52,399 nucleotides of DNA from Sedimentisphaerales bacterium (GCA_016930635.1 JAFGGI010000037.1:1-52399), one strand, 5' to 3'; positions 1-8,775 are shown, counted from the first letter of the stretch. Numbers and translations are program-made. The notes: generated by a model not told the origin, from the letters alone.

Positions 1-1
1 T

Positions 2-2002
2 ATAATTGACATTCAAAATGCCAACGGAACTGCAGCATTAGTAATGAACAATCTTGGCAAAGTCGGCATAGGCACAGCAAATCCGACAGCAAAGTTAGCA
101 ATAGAGGAAATCTTTAATAATAGAGTCAACCATGATGGATTGTATCTTTACAGTACATCTGAGAGCGGATACGCAGCTCTTAAAGTCAGGACTATGTATG
201 GACTTACTGACGGTGGCGACATGTTAGACATTCAAAATGCCAATGGAACTGCGGTGTTATTAATGAACAATCTTGGCAATGTCGGCATAGGAACAGATAC
301 ACCAGATGAGAAATTGCACGTAGACGGAAAAGTCAAGGCAACATCCTTTGTTGGAGACGGCTCAGAACTGACTGGAATAGAATTCCCGGAAGAAACCGAT
401 CCGCAAGTCGCCGATAATATTGATACGCATTTTGTTCCAAAATGGGATGGCCTGTCTCTTTCACAAGGTTCGATCTTTGATAACGGCACTATCGGTATTG
501 GAACAACAAATCCGGAAAGCAGGCTTACTATAGATAACGGCAGTGTTATCATTCGCTCCGGCTACAGGCTTTATTTCCGTCCAAGTTCAAATGATTGGGA
601 CTGGAACATATATTCTTCGGGCGATCAGCCTAACAGTAAATTATTTTTCAACAGCGGAGCTGATATCGATACGGTCATGACGCTGCAACAGTCAAATGGC
701 AACGTCGGTATCGGGAACACAGATCCACAAGCATCTCTGCACGTAGGCGGCTATTTTTCTGCATTTGGAGCTATGTCAACTACAATGGCAACTAATGCCG
801 GTCTGCTTGGAACAACAACAGGAGATGAGCTTTCCCTGGCAAGTATAGGATATCAAACGGGCAATATGGGATGGTTAGGCATTAGAGCACTTAGAACCGC
901 TGACGGTAGTGATTGGACAACAACGGCAATTGGTCTTGGGATGGATATTGATAATACCGTTAGAGCAGGAGCAAACTTATGGCTCAATGCAAACGGCAAT
1001 GTCGGTATCGGAACAGCAAATCCTGGATCCAAACTGGAAGTGGCTGGTGTCACTAATGGAGGCGATTTGCGTATAAGAAGTGCAACCGGTCTGGAGACAG
1101 CAGGACAATCAGTAGGATTAGGATTTTATTCACTCGGAGGCAATGTTCCTTCCGGAAGTATTAGAACTATTTCTGAAAGTTCTTCTCAGGCATCACTAGC
1201 ATTTTATACATATAATGCCGGAGTTGGTGAAAGAATGAGAATCAGAGAAAACGGTTATGTTGGTATTGGAACATCAAATCCAGATTATGCAAAACTGCAG
1301 GTTGAAGGTCTTTCGAAGCAATACAATCTGGATAACGGGCATATTTCAGCCCAGGTTATCGGTACATCAAAACGAATCAACATGGGCTATGACACATCTG
1401 TTGACGCAGGATACATTCAATCTGTAGAAAGCGGCGTTGGAAACAAACCACTGCTTCTAAATGGAGTTGGCGGCAACGTTGGTATCGGCACATCAAATCC
1501 TCAGGAAAGACTCGAGGTAGCAGGCGGTATAACTGTCGGCAATACAAGCGGTACAACTGCCGGTACGATACGATGGACCGGAACTGCTTTCGAAGGTTAT
1601 ACCGGTACTGAATGGGTTCCATTAAGCGGCAACAGCGGACCAGGAAAATGGACACATTCAGGAGCTCAGGTATACAGCGGACCGGGTTCAGCAACTATAG
1701 CACACGTTTATTATACCAATCATCTGGATTTGTCCGGCTATGTCGGTCAAAACCATGCTCTGGTTTACTTAAGATTTACTTCATCGCAAGGCGCCAAAAG
1801 TGTTGGTGTCAAGCCTTATGGCCAAGGAGATACAAACTATCCCAATACCGCAGAAACAAGTGGTCCAGGTGCCGGATATATACAGGATGCCGGAGACTAT
1901 GTCATGTTAATAACCGAAACAGATTCACAAGGCAGGGTAACATGGGCCGGCGGCGGCACAACAGCTAACGTAACAATAGATTTGATGGGATATATAAATT
2001 AA
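2..2002 (+). CDS. VGIGT-repeat surface/tail-spike-like protein, 5' end outside window
   Basis: The frame is open from the first bases: codons before the first ATG (position 44) encode DIQNANGTA, which recurs about 73 residues later, so the true start lies upstream of the window. The visible 660 or so residues carry at least seven copies of a motif of the form VGIGTxNPxxxLxV, each followed by a variable stretch. This architecture is known from large exported beta-rich proteins and phage tail-spike-like proteins. No peptidase S74 chaperone domain is seen at the C-terminus; the last 120 residues form a separate Gly/Thr-rich domain ending LMGYIN. Function is unknown; surface adhesion or structure is an inference. 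A small hairpin (CCTTC-ATAA-GAAGG) follows the stop codon, and the real terminator is about 100 bases further on. Confidence 0.75.
   Translation: MIDIQNANGTAALVMNNLGKVGIGTANPTAKLAIEEIFNNRVNHDGLYLYSTSESGYAALKVRTMYGLTDGGDMLDIQNANGTAVLLMNNLGNVGIGTDTPDEKLHVDGKVKATSFVGDGSELTGIEFPEETDPQVADNIDTHFVPKWDGLSLSQGSIFDNGTIGIGTTNPESRLTIDNGSVIIRSGYRLYFRPSSNDWDWNIYSSGDQPNSKLFFNSGADIDTVMTLQQSNGNVGIGNTDPQASLHVGGYFSAFGAMSTTMATNAGLLGTTTGDELSLASIGYQTGNMGWLGIRALRTADGSDWTTTAIGLGMDIDNTVRAGANLWLNANGNVGIGTANPGSKLEVAGVTNGGDLRIRSATGLETAGQSVGLGFYSLGGNVPSGSIRTISESSSQASLAFYTYNAGVGERMRIRENGYVGIGTSNPDYAKLQVEGLSKQYNLDNGHISAQVIGTSKRINMGYDTSVDAGYIQSVESGVGNKPLLLNGVGGNVGIGTSNPQERLEVAGGITVGNTSGTTAGTIRWTGTAFEGYTGTEWVPLSGNSGPGKWTHSGAQVYSGPGSATIAHVYYTNHLDLSGYVGQNHALVYLRFTSSQGAKSVGVKPYGQGDTNYPNTAETSGPGAGYIQDAGDYVMLITETDSQGRVTWAGGGTTANVTIDLMGYIN
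8..295 (+). repeat. Direct repeat inside the VGIGT protein gene (219-bp offset)
   Basis: A segment beginning GACATTCAAAATGCCAA at about 8-75 recurs at about 227-295 with a few substitutions. The 219-base offset is 73 codons, so the reading frame is kept. This looks like a recent internal duplication of one protein repeat unit. Confidence 0.8.
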
Positions 2003-2103
2003 CCTTCATAAGAAGGTGATAAAAAGTTCGCATAATACTCGGTGCATATCTCCACAGGCAGATGCCGGGGTATGTGACAAAAAAAATAAAATGTAAAATC
2101 GAG

Positions 2104-2140
2104 AATCGGCACTTAACTACTTTTAAGTGCCGATTTTTTT
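2104..2140 (+). terminator. Rho-independent terminator after the repeat protein
   Basis: A perfect 13-bp stem AATCGGCACTTAA / TTAAGTGCCGATT with a 6-base loop is followed by a run of T on the plus strand. It ends transcription before the convergent htpX gene. Confidence 0.9.
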
Positions 2141-2147
2141 ATGTCCT

Positions 2148-3368
2148 CTAAGACTGAACTGCTGATATTCTTCCGCATCTGGGGCATTTTACTTTATCGG
2201 ATTTGAAATTGGGCGGTATTTTCATTTTCAAGCCGCACGCACAAGTCAGGAAATGATAGCCGTTGGTACGCCACATAATATCGCCTACATCCCTGCTCTG
2301 CCTTTTAACATCTACCGCCTTTTTCTCACCAGCCTGGCGGATATCAACAGCTTCATCACTCTTTAGTGCAGAGGCCGGTATTGGCGTTGAATGGTTTGTC
2401 GCTTTTCTAAAGGCATTAGAATAGTCAGCAAAAGAAGCCCCTGCCATAGCACGAAGCACCTTTATACGTTCTGATATCGGCGGATGGGTACTGGTCATAT
2501 CTGAGAGTTTCATTCCCTCTTCCTGCAGCGGATTAGCGATATACATCGGAGCGGTAACCTTATTGGCAACAGCAAGAGGTTTGGTATTTTGAGAAATTTT
2601 TTCAAGGGCGCTTGCAAGTCCTTCCGGATAGCGGGTAAGTCTCGCGCCTCCTGCATCGGCGAGATATTCCCGTCTTCTGGAAAGCGCAAAATATAAAAGC
2701 GTCGCCATAAGCGGCGCAAGTATCGCAGCAATCAGTGCGATTATCATCAGAACTAACTGAGCCTGACCGCCGCCGGAGTTTGACCGGGATGAATATCGTC
2801 TGCCTGAGCCCATCGAACTGTAAAACATACCGCGGAGAAAGACATGCGAAATCAAAGTTATTGTGCCAAGCATTACACCAGCCAGGGTTACGAATAAAAT
2901 ATCACGATGCAGTATATGGCTCATTTCATGTGCAACAACGCCCTGCAGCTCATCTCGATTAAGCCTGCCCAAAAGACCTGCAGTAACAGCTATCGACGCG
3001 GTTTGAGGACTTCTGCCGGTGGCAAAGGCATTAGGAGCAGGATCAACGATTATATAAACCTTCGGCATCGGCAACTGGGCGGCGATTGCCATTTCCTCAA
3101 CGACATTAAACAATTGCGGATGGACATTTTTAGTTACCGGCACCGCTTTACTGGCAGCTAAGAATATCTGGTCGCCGCCGGCAAAACTAACTATCACCAT
3201 AATAATCCAGAGGCCAATTGCAATGACAATGCCGAGAGTACCTGCCATCGGGTCAGACACAAAAGCCATCCCTATTATCCAGCCGATGAAACTCAACACT
3301 GCCGCCATTAAAACAAGCAGCAGTATCGAATTGCGCTTATTTGCTCGTATCTGTTCCCACATAAGCAT
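2148..3368 (-). CDS. htpX: M48 family membrane zinc metalloprotease, HtpX-like, with C-terminal zinc ribbon
   Basis: This is an inner-membrane protease expected to degrade misfolded or damaged membrane proteins. Two N-terminal membrane segments (about residues 15-36 and 42-64) precede the zinc-binding HEMSH motif at 147-151; two more hydrophobic segments follow, and the third zinc ligand is Glu in REYLADAGG (about 234). The C-terminal 35 residues add a CxC...CPRCG module (about 374-402) that resembles a zinc ribbon and is not part of classical HtpX, which is near 290 residues. The gene sits 6 bases after lemA, and LemA-HtpX pairing is common in bacteria. The start MLMWEQ may instead be the second Met. 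No clear ribosome binding site is visible, so coupling to lemA is likely. Confidence 0.88.
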   Translation of the reverse strand: MLMWEQIRANKRNSILLLVLMAAVLSFIGWIIGMAFVSDPMAGTLGIVIAIGLWIIMVIVSFAGGDQIFLAASKAVPVTKNVHPQLFNVVEEMAIAAQLPMPKVYIIVDPAPNAFATGRSPQTASIAVTAGLLGRLNRDELQGVVAHEMSHILHRDILFVTLAGVMLGTITLISHVFLRGMFYSSMGSGRRYSSRSNSGGGQAQLVLMIIALIAAILAPLMATLLYFALSRRREYLADAGGARLTRYPEGLASALEKISQNTKPLAVANKVTAPMYIANPLQEEGMKLSDMTSTHPPISERIKVLRAMAGASFADYSNAFRKATNHSTPIPASALKSDEAVDIRQAGEKKAVDVKRQSRDVGDIMWRTNGYHFLTCACGLKMKIPPNFKSDKVKCPRCGRISAVQS

Positions 3369-3374
3369 TTAAAA

Positions 3375-3929
3375 TTAAAAACTAACCTTAGGCACATCTC
3401 TTTCAGCAGCATCTTCAATTTCGAAAAAGTCGCTCTTTGTGAAATTGAACATCCCTGCAACGATATTCGATGGGAACATCTGGATCTTGTTGTTGAAAAA
3501 GAGCACCTGGTCGTTATAAGCCTGGCGGGCAAATGCGATCTTATTCTCTGTACTGGAGAGCTCTTCCTGCAGGGCGAGGAAATTTTGATTTGCTTTCAAA
3601 TCAGGATAAGCCTCAACAGTCAACAGGAATTTGCTCAATGCCTGTCCAAGCAGACCTTCTGATTTAGCTGACTCAGCAACATTTTTGGCACCCATCGCCT
3701 GGGCACGCGCATTAGTAACAGCTTCAAGAGTCTCACGTTCATGTACCATATAACCTTTTGCCGTTTCGATCAGATTAGGTATCAAATCGTGACGTCTTTT
3801 CAGCTGGACATCGATCTGAGACCAGGCATTGGCAACCTGGTTGCGAAGCCTGACGAGAGTATTGTATAAGCCGATTATAAACCCGGCCAGTACAACAACT
3901 ATCACTAATACAACAATTAAAGCACCCAT
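3375..3929 (-). CDS. lemA: LemA family protein
   Basis: The protein has the LemA pattern: one N-terminal membrane segment (about residues 3-24) followed by a helical domain that starts YNTLVRLRNQVANAWSQIDV and contains KRRHDLIPNLIETAKGY. The N-terminus faces outward or into the periplasm in known members. Biochemical function is not established; the frequent partnership with HtpX-like proteases, seen here as an adjacent downstream gene, suggests a role in membrane protein quality control. At 184 residues the length is typical. A purine-rich AAAGGAAGGAT precedes the ATG. Confidence 0.92.
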   Translation of the reverse strand: MGALIVVLVIVVVLAGFIIGLYNTLVRLRNQVANAWSQIDVQLKRRHDLIPNLIETAKGYMVHERETLEAVTNARAQAMGAKNVAESAKSEGLLGQALSKFLLTVEAYPDLKANQNFLALQEELSSTENKIAFARQAYNDQVLFFNNKIQMFPSNIVAGMFNFTKSDFFEIEDAAERDVPKVSF

Positions 3930-3947
3930 ATCCTTCCTTTCTAAAAT

Positions 3948-4988
3948 TTATCTGGCGGAAAATTTATATGTAGTTAACTGCCTGTAAAATTCACCCGGAT
4001 TCAGGATAACTGAAGGAAAATCAGGCTGATTAGGTGAATCGGGATAATGCTGCGGTTCGATGCAAAAGGCCGCATGTACATTATAGACGGCCCCTTCTTT
4101 GCCCCTGACTGCATTGAGAAGATTGCCGGTAGAAAACTGCACTGCCGGCTCAGTTGTATAAATCCGCATTACCCTGCCGCTTCGAGGCTCAATAACCTCT
4201 GCGGCGAAAGATAGTTCCTGGGGCGAAGTTTTATTAAGAATATAATTAAAATCGTATCCAAGACGGAACCTGCCGATATTCTCACTTATTTTATTAAGAC
4301 GTGTAAGGTCAAACTCGCTGTCTATGACGTTTTTAATCTGGCCGGTAGGAATACCATCGCTATTAACAACGGTTATTTCATCAGCATCAATTCTTACCTG
4401 ATGAGAGAGAATGCCGCCTTTGTTGTGGCCGATAAGATTGAAACAGCTATGATTAGTAAGATTAACTATAGTCTTCTTATTACAGGATGCGGTATAATTG
4501 ATCCTCAACTCATCATCATCAGTGAGTGTATACATAACTTCAACGTCCAGATTGCCGGGGTAGCCTTCTTCTCCATCGGGACTTGAATACTTAAAAACGA
4601 CGCCGCAGTTATCTTCTTTTTCAAATTCCGTACCCAGCCACGGCGCCCTGTTAAAGCCCTTGATCCCACCATTGAGATGATGATGGCCGTCATTGGCAAT
4701 TAGTTTATACTCTGCATCGTCAATTTTGAATTTTGCGTTAGCGATACGATTGGCAAACCGCCCTAAAGTACAACCGAGATAATATTTATCCGCCAGGTAG
4801 CCGGAAAAGTCGTCATAACCAAGAACAATATCAGCCAGGACTCCATTTTTGTCGGGCACTTTGAGCGAAATAAGAGTCGCTCCGAACGATATCAGTTTCG
4901 CCTCTGTGCCGCTTTTGTTTTTCAGGATGAAAAACTCAACATTTCTGTTCCTGCTTAGAGACCCGAAAATACCTTTTTCAATTGCCAT
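3948..4988 (-). CDS. galM: Aldose 1-epimerase (galactose mutarotase family)
   Basis: It interconverts alpha and beta anomers of aldoses in the cytoplasm. Family features are present in order: GRFANRIANAKF near residue 80, GHHHLNGG with a substrate-contact His, NLTNHSCFNL with the catalytic His, and CIEPQHYPDSPNQPDFP with the catalytic Glu near the C-terminus. Three in-frame ATGs lie close together; I chose the one at 4988 (MAIEKG) because AGGAGA sits just upstream, within the end of the preceding gene, giving an 11-base overlap with it. A longer form from 5006 is possible. The product is about 346 residues, the usual family length. Substrate specificity cannot be told from sequence alone. Confidence 0.88.
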   Translation of the reverse strand: MAIEKGIFGSLSRNRNVEFFILKNKSGTEAKLISFGATLISLKVPDKNGVLADIVLGYDDFSGYLADKYYLGCTLGRFANRIANAKFKIDDAEYKLIANDGHHHLNGGIKGFNRAPWLGTEFEKEDNCGVVFKYSSPDGEEGYPGNLDVEVMYTLTDDDELRINYTASCNKKTIVNLTNHSCFNLIGHNKGGILSHQVRIDADEITVVNSDGIPTGQIKNVIDSEFDLTRLNKISENIGRFRLGYDFNYILNKTSPQELSFAAEVIEPRSGRVMRIYTTEPAVQFSTGNLLNAVRGKEGAVYNVHAAFCIEPQHYPDSPNQPDFPSVILNPGEFYRQLTTYKFSAR

Positions 4989-5391
4989 TGTTCTCCTCAT
5001 TTCCATTTTGATTAAACATTTCTGTAAGAAGTTTTATAACCTTTCGCTCTTTATCGAAGGTTCCCTTAGCCAGTATCTGAGATAATTCACCTCTGTCAAA
5101 CCATAGCCCATGTTCTTTGGGACAGCGGTCGATAATGACAGGTTTATCACCGGAAGATGCGATGATCTTCTGCATTTTTTTCAGACATATCGGACAGCGG
5201 CAAGGTTTTTCAGCTATACCCTCGGCCGGTTTAAAAGAGGAAACAAGCTCGCCAGCCTGGGCTGAATCGGCAAAGAGCATTTCAAGCTCACCGGCATCAA
5301 GCCAGATACCGCCGCAGTCCGTACAGTAATCTGTCTCCACACAGTCAAGCTCCAGCACAACCATCGGATTTTTGCAGAGCGGACAATCCAT
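4978..5391 (-). CDS. zf-TFIIB domain protein with two zinc-ribbon halves
   Basis: A 137-residue cytoplasmic protein. It begins MDCPLCKNPM, then YCTDCGGIWLDAGELE, a spacer of about 35 residues, and a second unit CRCPICLKKM...RCPKEHGLWFDRGEL. The first unit matches the zf-TFIIB family (CPxC...CxxCxGxWLD), thought to bind zinc and possibly nucleic acid. The second is a diverged duplicate in which the second Cys pair is reduced to one Cys plus His. It lies 4 bases after the CorA-like gene and overlaps the epimerase gene, so the three are cotranscribed. No specific function is known. Confidence 0.85.
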   Translation of the reverse strand: MDCPLCKNPMVVLELDCVETDYCTDCGGIWLDAGELEMLFADSAQAGELVSSFKPAEGIAEKPCRCPICLKKMQKIIASSGDKPVIIDRCPKEHGLWFDRGELSQILAKGTFDKERKVIKLLTEMFNQNGNEENNGN

Positions 5392-5395
5392 TAAA

Positions 5396-6346
5396 TCATT
5401 TCCCGTTTATATGGCGATGTGGCCCCGGCATAAACTTTTTCAGCAGGATAACGGTAAGAAAACCGATTATAACCATAGCGAGCATTAATAAGCTGTACGC
5501 GATTTTCCAGTTCATTTTTCCGGTTACCATAGTATATTCGGACATTCCGCCTATACCGGCGATAAGATTAAGCGGCAGAAAGATTACGTTTATTATCGTA
5601 AGATTTTTGATCAGGGTATTCATATTATTGTTGATAATCGAGGCGCGTGCGTCCATCATGCTGGCAAGAACCTGAGAGAATATTTCGGTCTGAGCGAGAC
5701 ACTGAGTATTTTCAATAGACATATCGTCGAGAAACTCGAGATTCTCCTGTGTGAATTTAATCTTTGCGGTACAACCCTTGAGTCTGTTTATCAGGGCGGC
5801 ATTGGAATGTATCGCATTTAAGTAATAAACAAGACTTTTCTCGAGAGTAAACAAATTGAGCAGATATTTATTTTCCATTGAAACATTTATCTGCATCTCA
5901 AGTTCGTCGGAAATGCGGTTTATTGCTCTAAGGTGTTCGACAAAATGCAAAATTGCACGGTAGATAAGTTTAAGCGAAATATCAATAATTGAATTGATCC
6001 TGTTAAAGATCTTACCGTCAAACAAGGCAATATCTTCAGCAACAACTATAACCAGCCGGTCAGCAAACAAAAACACACCGACCGAAAGCACCTTAAAGAG
6101 AAATTCTTCCTGCGGAGCATAATGCTTGGGTCTTTTGATAATCATCGCCACATGCTCCGGCTCAAATTCCAGCCGGCTCGGCTCATCAGGGTCAAGAGAT
6201 GAATTTAGAGTATGCTCGTCTATCTTGAGTTCATCAACAAGATATTTTTTCTCATCATCATCAGGGGCAACATAAACGAAAACAACGGCATTATCATCAT
6301 TGCATTCGACAAGTTTCCCATCTTCTATGTGCAGTTTTTCAAGCAT
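5396..6346 (-). CDS. CorA-like divalent cation transporter with GMS in place of GMN
   Basis: The architecture is that of CorA (Mg2+/Co2+ channel): a soluble cytoplasmic alpha/beta domain, a long helix (about residues 135-250) and two C-terminal membrane segments (about 250-270 and 284-306). In CorA and ZntB the first membrane helix ends in the selectivity motif GMN; here the corresponding stretch is AGIGGMSEYT, so Asn is replaced by Ser. The tail is basic (KKFMPGPHRHINGK), as in the family. A ribosome binding site AGGGTG lies 6 bases before the ATG. It is probably the first gene of the five-gene run ending with htpX. The ion transported is uncertain because of the motif change. Confidence 0.8.
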   Translation of the reverse strand: MLEKLHIEDGKLVECNDDNAVVFVYVAPDDDEKKYLVDELKIDEHTLNSSLDPDEPSRLEFEPEHVAMIIKRPKHYAPQEEFLFKVLSVGVFLFADRLVIVVAEDIALFDGKIFNRINSIIDISLKLIYRAILHFVEHLRAINRISDELEMQINVSMENKYLLNLFTLEKSLVYYLNAIHSNAALINRLKGCTAKIKFTQENLEFLDDMSIENTQCLAQTEIFSQVLASMMDARASIINNNMNTLIKNLTIINVIFLPLNLIAGIGGMSEYTMVTGKMNWKIAYSLLMLAMVIIGFLTVILLKKFMPGPHRHINGK

Positions 6347-6518
6347 ATAAGCACCCTGCTACCCATTTATACGATAATCCTGAAAACCTATGGACATAGG
6401 CAATTAAGTACAGTTTCGCAGATTTTAACAGCCCATATCCCGATGGCAAAGAAAAAAATTTATGTTTTGCAGGCCTTGCTCTGCTGGATAATTAAGTAAA
6501 ATCGGGCTGCTAAATCTT

Positions 6519-6547
6519 TTGACATTTTTCAGACTCGGACGTACAAT
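6519..6547 (+). promoter_or_regulatory. Sigma70-type promoter for sppA
   Basis: TTGACA (6519-6524), a 17-base spacer and TACAAT (6542-6547) give a near-consensus promoter 38 bases upstream of the sppA start codon. Confidence 0.75.
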
Positions 6548-6584
6548 CCACTACTACTGATTCCAGAAGTGAAAGGATTGAAAG

Positions 6585-7595
6585 ATGGACCCAATTGAAA
6601 ATCCATACGCATCAGATATGCCGGCTAAAAAATCAGGAAAAGGGCTCGGCTGGAAGATATTTTTTGCGATTATTTTAGCCTTTTCAATAATCGCTAACAT
6701 GGTCCTTTTTTTCACCCTTATGATTTCAGTAATCGCATTTACTGCCTCCGAAAGCGGGCACCGTCTTGAAAAAACACTGAGAGAAGGTTCAGGCAAAAAT
6801 AAAATCGCCGTTATCAAAATTGAAGGGGTTATAAATAAAGAGTTAGCCGAGTCCGTTACCCAGCAGATAGAAGATGCTAAAAACGACAAAAAGGTCAAGG
6901 CTGTGATTTTTCACACAAACACTCCCGGCGGTTCTGTCTCAGCAAGTGACAGAGTATATGACCAGATAATCAGATTTCGAGCCGAGACCGGCAAACCTGC
7001 TGTCGCCTTTATGGAAAGCATCGCCACATCCGGCGGCATGTATACCTCGGCCGGCTGCGACAAGATTATCGCCGAACCTACCGCAATTACAGGTTCAATC
7101 GGTGTAATAATGGGACATTTTGTCTTTCAGGAATTATTTGAGGAAAAGCTGGGTATAAGACCTTCGGTAGTAAAGTCCGGCGAAAAAAAGGATTGGCCGA
7201 CTTCATTTGAGCCTGTTACAGAAGAACAAAGACAGTATCTCAGCGACAAATTGATAATGCCCGCCTATGAAAGATTCGTAAATATTGTTGCCGAGTCAAG
7301 AAAAGATTTGCTGGAATACGAACAGGTCAGGGCGCTTGCAGACGGCAGTATTTACAATGCAACCGAAGCGATGGAAAATAAGCTTATCGATGAAATAGGT
7401 TATATGTCCGAAGCGGTGGAACTTGCCAAATCACTTGCGAATATAAGTGATGCAAAGGTTGTAGAATACGAAAAACCTTTTTCTCTTGAAGATTTCCTGG
7501 GCGCAAAAACCCTGCTAAAACTCAACAGGGATACTATCGTTGATCTTACAACACCTCAATTAATGTATCTGTGGGATGCAGGACTCCAGTTTTAG
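6585..7595 (+). CDS. sppA: Signal peptide peptidase SppA, S49 family
   Basis: A membrane-anchored serine protease that cuts cleaved signal peptides. One membrane segment lies at about residues 22-53, followed by the S49 fold. The expected Ser nucleophile is in ATSGGMYTS (Ser149) and the general-base Lys in KSGEKKD (about Lys202), matching the Ser-Lys dyad of the short bacterial form. At 336 residues it is the single-domain type. AAAGGA lies 7 bases before the ATG. Its last codons overlap the end of the convergent PEP-CTERM gene by four bases. Confidence 0.92.
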   Translation: MDPIENPYASDMPAKKSGKGLGWKIFFAIILAFSIIANMVLFFTLMISVIAFTASESGHRLEKTLREGSGKNKIAVIKIEGVINKELAESVTQQIEDAKNDKKVKAVIFHTNTPGGSVSASDRVYDQIIRFRAETGKPAVAFMESIATSGGMYTSAGCDKIIAEPTAITGSIGVIMGHFVFQELFEEKLGIRPSVVKSGEKKDWPTSFEPVTEEQRQYLSDKLIMPAYERFVNIVAESRKDLLEYEQVRALADGSIYNATEAMENKLIDEIGYMSEAVELAKSLANISDAKVVEYEKPFSLEDFLGAKTLLKLNRDTIVDLTTPQLMYLWDAGLQF

Positions 7596-8269
7596 CACCT
7601 GTTATCAGCACCAGCCTTTTTCCTTTTGACCATAAAACAAAGACTGGCTGCAGCAAAAATCGCAAGCGTAGAAGGTTCCGGAATCTCCCCTCCCGGAATA
7701 TCTTCGGAACCACCATGACAGCCGCCCTTTCCCCTGCGACCTCTATCATAGCAATGGCCCACAGTCTCCGGGGCAGACCCGCAACTGCCGCCTTTATATT
7801 TCTTGAGTACTACTTTCAGATTTTCATCATTCTGGTGACCGTGGCTATAGCCGACTGAAGATCTCAGTCCGCCGATATATGACTTTGCAAATGATGCCCT
7901 TCTGCTGTCACTGTTGCCGAACTGGCCGACAATACAGCTCGTTATTTCTTCAATAGAAATGTCAGATTTGCAACTATATTCTACATCCCCATCTTTCCAG
8001 CTTTTATCTTTATTATTACAGACAAGATTAAGAGTTGTACCGCAGTCCCTATAGAGGTTCTTTTCCATATCTACTAATGCATGCAGAGCAACACCGTTAC
8101 CCTTGCAGCTTGCACTGTCTGCCCAGGAGCCAAGCTCATCGGCGCTGACATTGATAACGGTCCCCTGCGCAACAACCGCAGCGGCCATAATTATTATGAC
8201 CGCTGTGGATTTAGTCTGAGTAAATTTAACCTGAGTAAAACGGTTTCTTCTGCAATTTGTTTCTGTCAT
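7592..8269 (-). CDS. PEP-CTERM sorting domain protein, small Cys-rich exported protein
   Basis: A 225-residue exported protein. An N-terminal hydrophobic segment (about residues 21-36) follows a basic leader. The C-terminus has the complete PEP-CTERM signal: IPEPS (about 196-200), a hydrophobic helix, then KRKK. Such signals are recognised and cut by an exosortase, which is not in this window. The mature part has at least eight Cys, including GSC, GHC and GGCHGG near the end and NLVCNN and YSCKSD in the middle, which suggests disulfides or metal binding. AAAGGT precedes the ATG. I do not recognise the core domain. Confidence 0.8.
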   Translation of the reverse strand: MTETNCRRNRFTQVKFTQTKSTAVIIIMAAAVVAQGTVINVSADELGSWADSASCKGNGVALHALVDMEKNLYRDCGTTLNLVCNNKDKSWKDGDVEYSCKSDISIEEITSCIVGQFGNSDSRRASFAKSYIGGLRSSVGYSHGHQNDENLKVVLKKYKGGSCGSAPETVGHCYDRGRRGKGGCHGGSEDIPGGEIPEPSTLAIFAAASLCFMVKRKKAGADNRC

Positions 8270-8299
8270 TCGTTACCTTTAAACAACACTGTCTCTGTT

Positions 8300-8315
8300 T
8301 AAGGCACAAGCCTTA
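8300..8315. other. Short perfect hairpin between the pseudopilin and PEP-CTERM genes
   Basis: TAAGGC-ACAA-GCCTTA forms a 6-bp stem with a 4-base loop about 40 bases after the pseudopilin stop. No T-run follows on either strand, so it is a weak terminator candidate or an mRNA end-stabilising hairpin. Confidence 0.35.
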
Positions 8316-8355
8316 CGATAAGCTAAGACATAAACCTCAGCTAATTCTACACTTG

Positions 8356-8775
8356 TTATACCGGGCTGACTTCCGCCGGTATACTGCTGCTTGCTGAATC
8401 AAAGCCCTCTTCAGTGAAGATTACTTCATAGGCACCATAGCCTGCTGAAGCACCATCGCGTGTCAGGGTCAACGACCAGGAACTTTCAATGTCTCCAGTA
8501 CTTCCAGCTGCAACAGCGGCAACAGTAAAATACTTCGGGGTGTTGAACTTGATCTCAAGACTGTTGACGTCTGAAGCATAGGTGCCCCACTTCGCATTGT
8601 AACATTCCTGAGCTGTCTGTACGCATGCCAGGTAGTTAAAAGCCTCGGCAGCTTTGGACTGTTCAATGGAGTTCCTGAATCGCGGTACAACAAAGGCAGC
8701 CAGAACACCGATAATCACAATGACTACCGCAAGTTCGACCAGTGTAAAACCGCTTCTTTTCATTTTCCGTTTCAC
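8356..8775 (-). CDS. Type II secretion/type IV pilin-like pseudopilin (paralogue A)
   Basis: A prepilin with the class-III leader: a short basic N-terminus, then the cleavage motif G^FTLVELAVVIVIIGVLAAF, followed by a pilin globular domain. Prepilin peptidase would cut after Gly and methylate Phe. The start is GTG at 8775, chosen because AGGGAGG lies 7 bases upstream; an ATG four codons later is an alternative. It is a close tandem paralogue of the upstream gene: both share KAAEAFNYL near residue 40 and a C-terminal pattern SWSLTLTR.GA..GYGAY.V. The pair lies far from the gsp operon, so these are probably accessory or minor pilins. Confidence 0.88.
   Translation of the reverse strand: MKRKMKRSGFTLVELAVVIVIIGVLAAFVVPRFRNSIEQSKAAEAFNYLACVQTAQECYNAKWGTYASDVNSLEIKFNTPKYFTVAAVAAGSTGDIESSWSLTLTRDGASAGYGAYEVIFTEEGFDSASSSIPAEVSPV

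Noticed and set aside
2017-2100. Possible riboswitch or small RNA after the repeat protein
   Set aside because: Weak pairing between GTGCATATCTCC and GGGGTATG does not match a known family and lies in a 3' untranslated region before a normal terminator.
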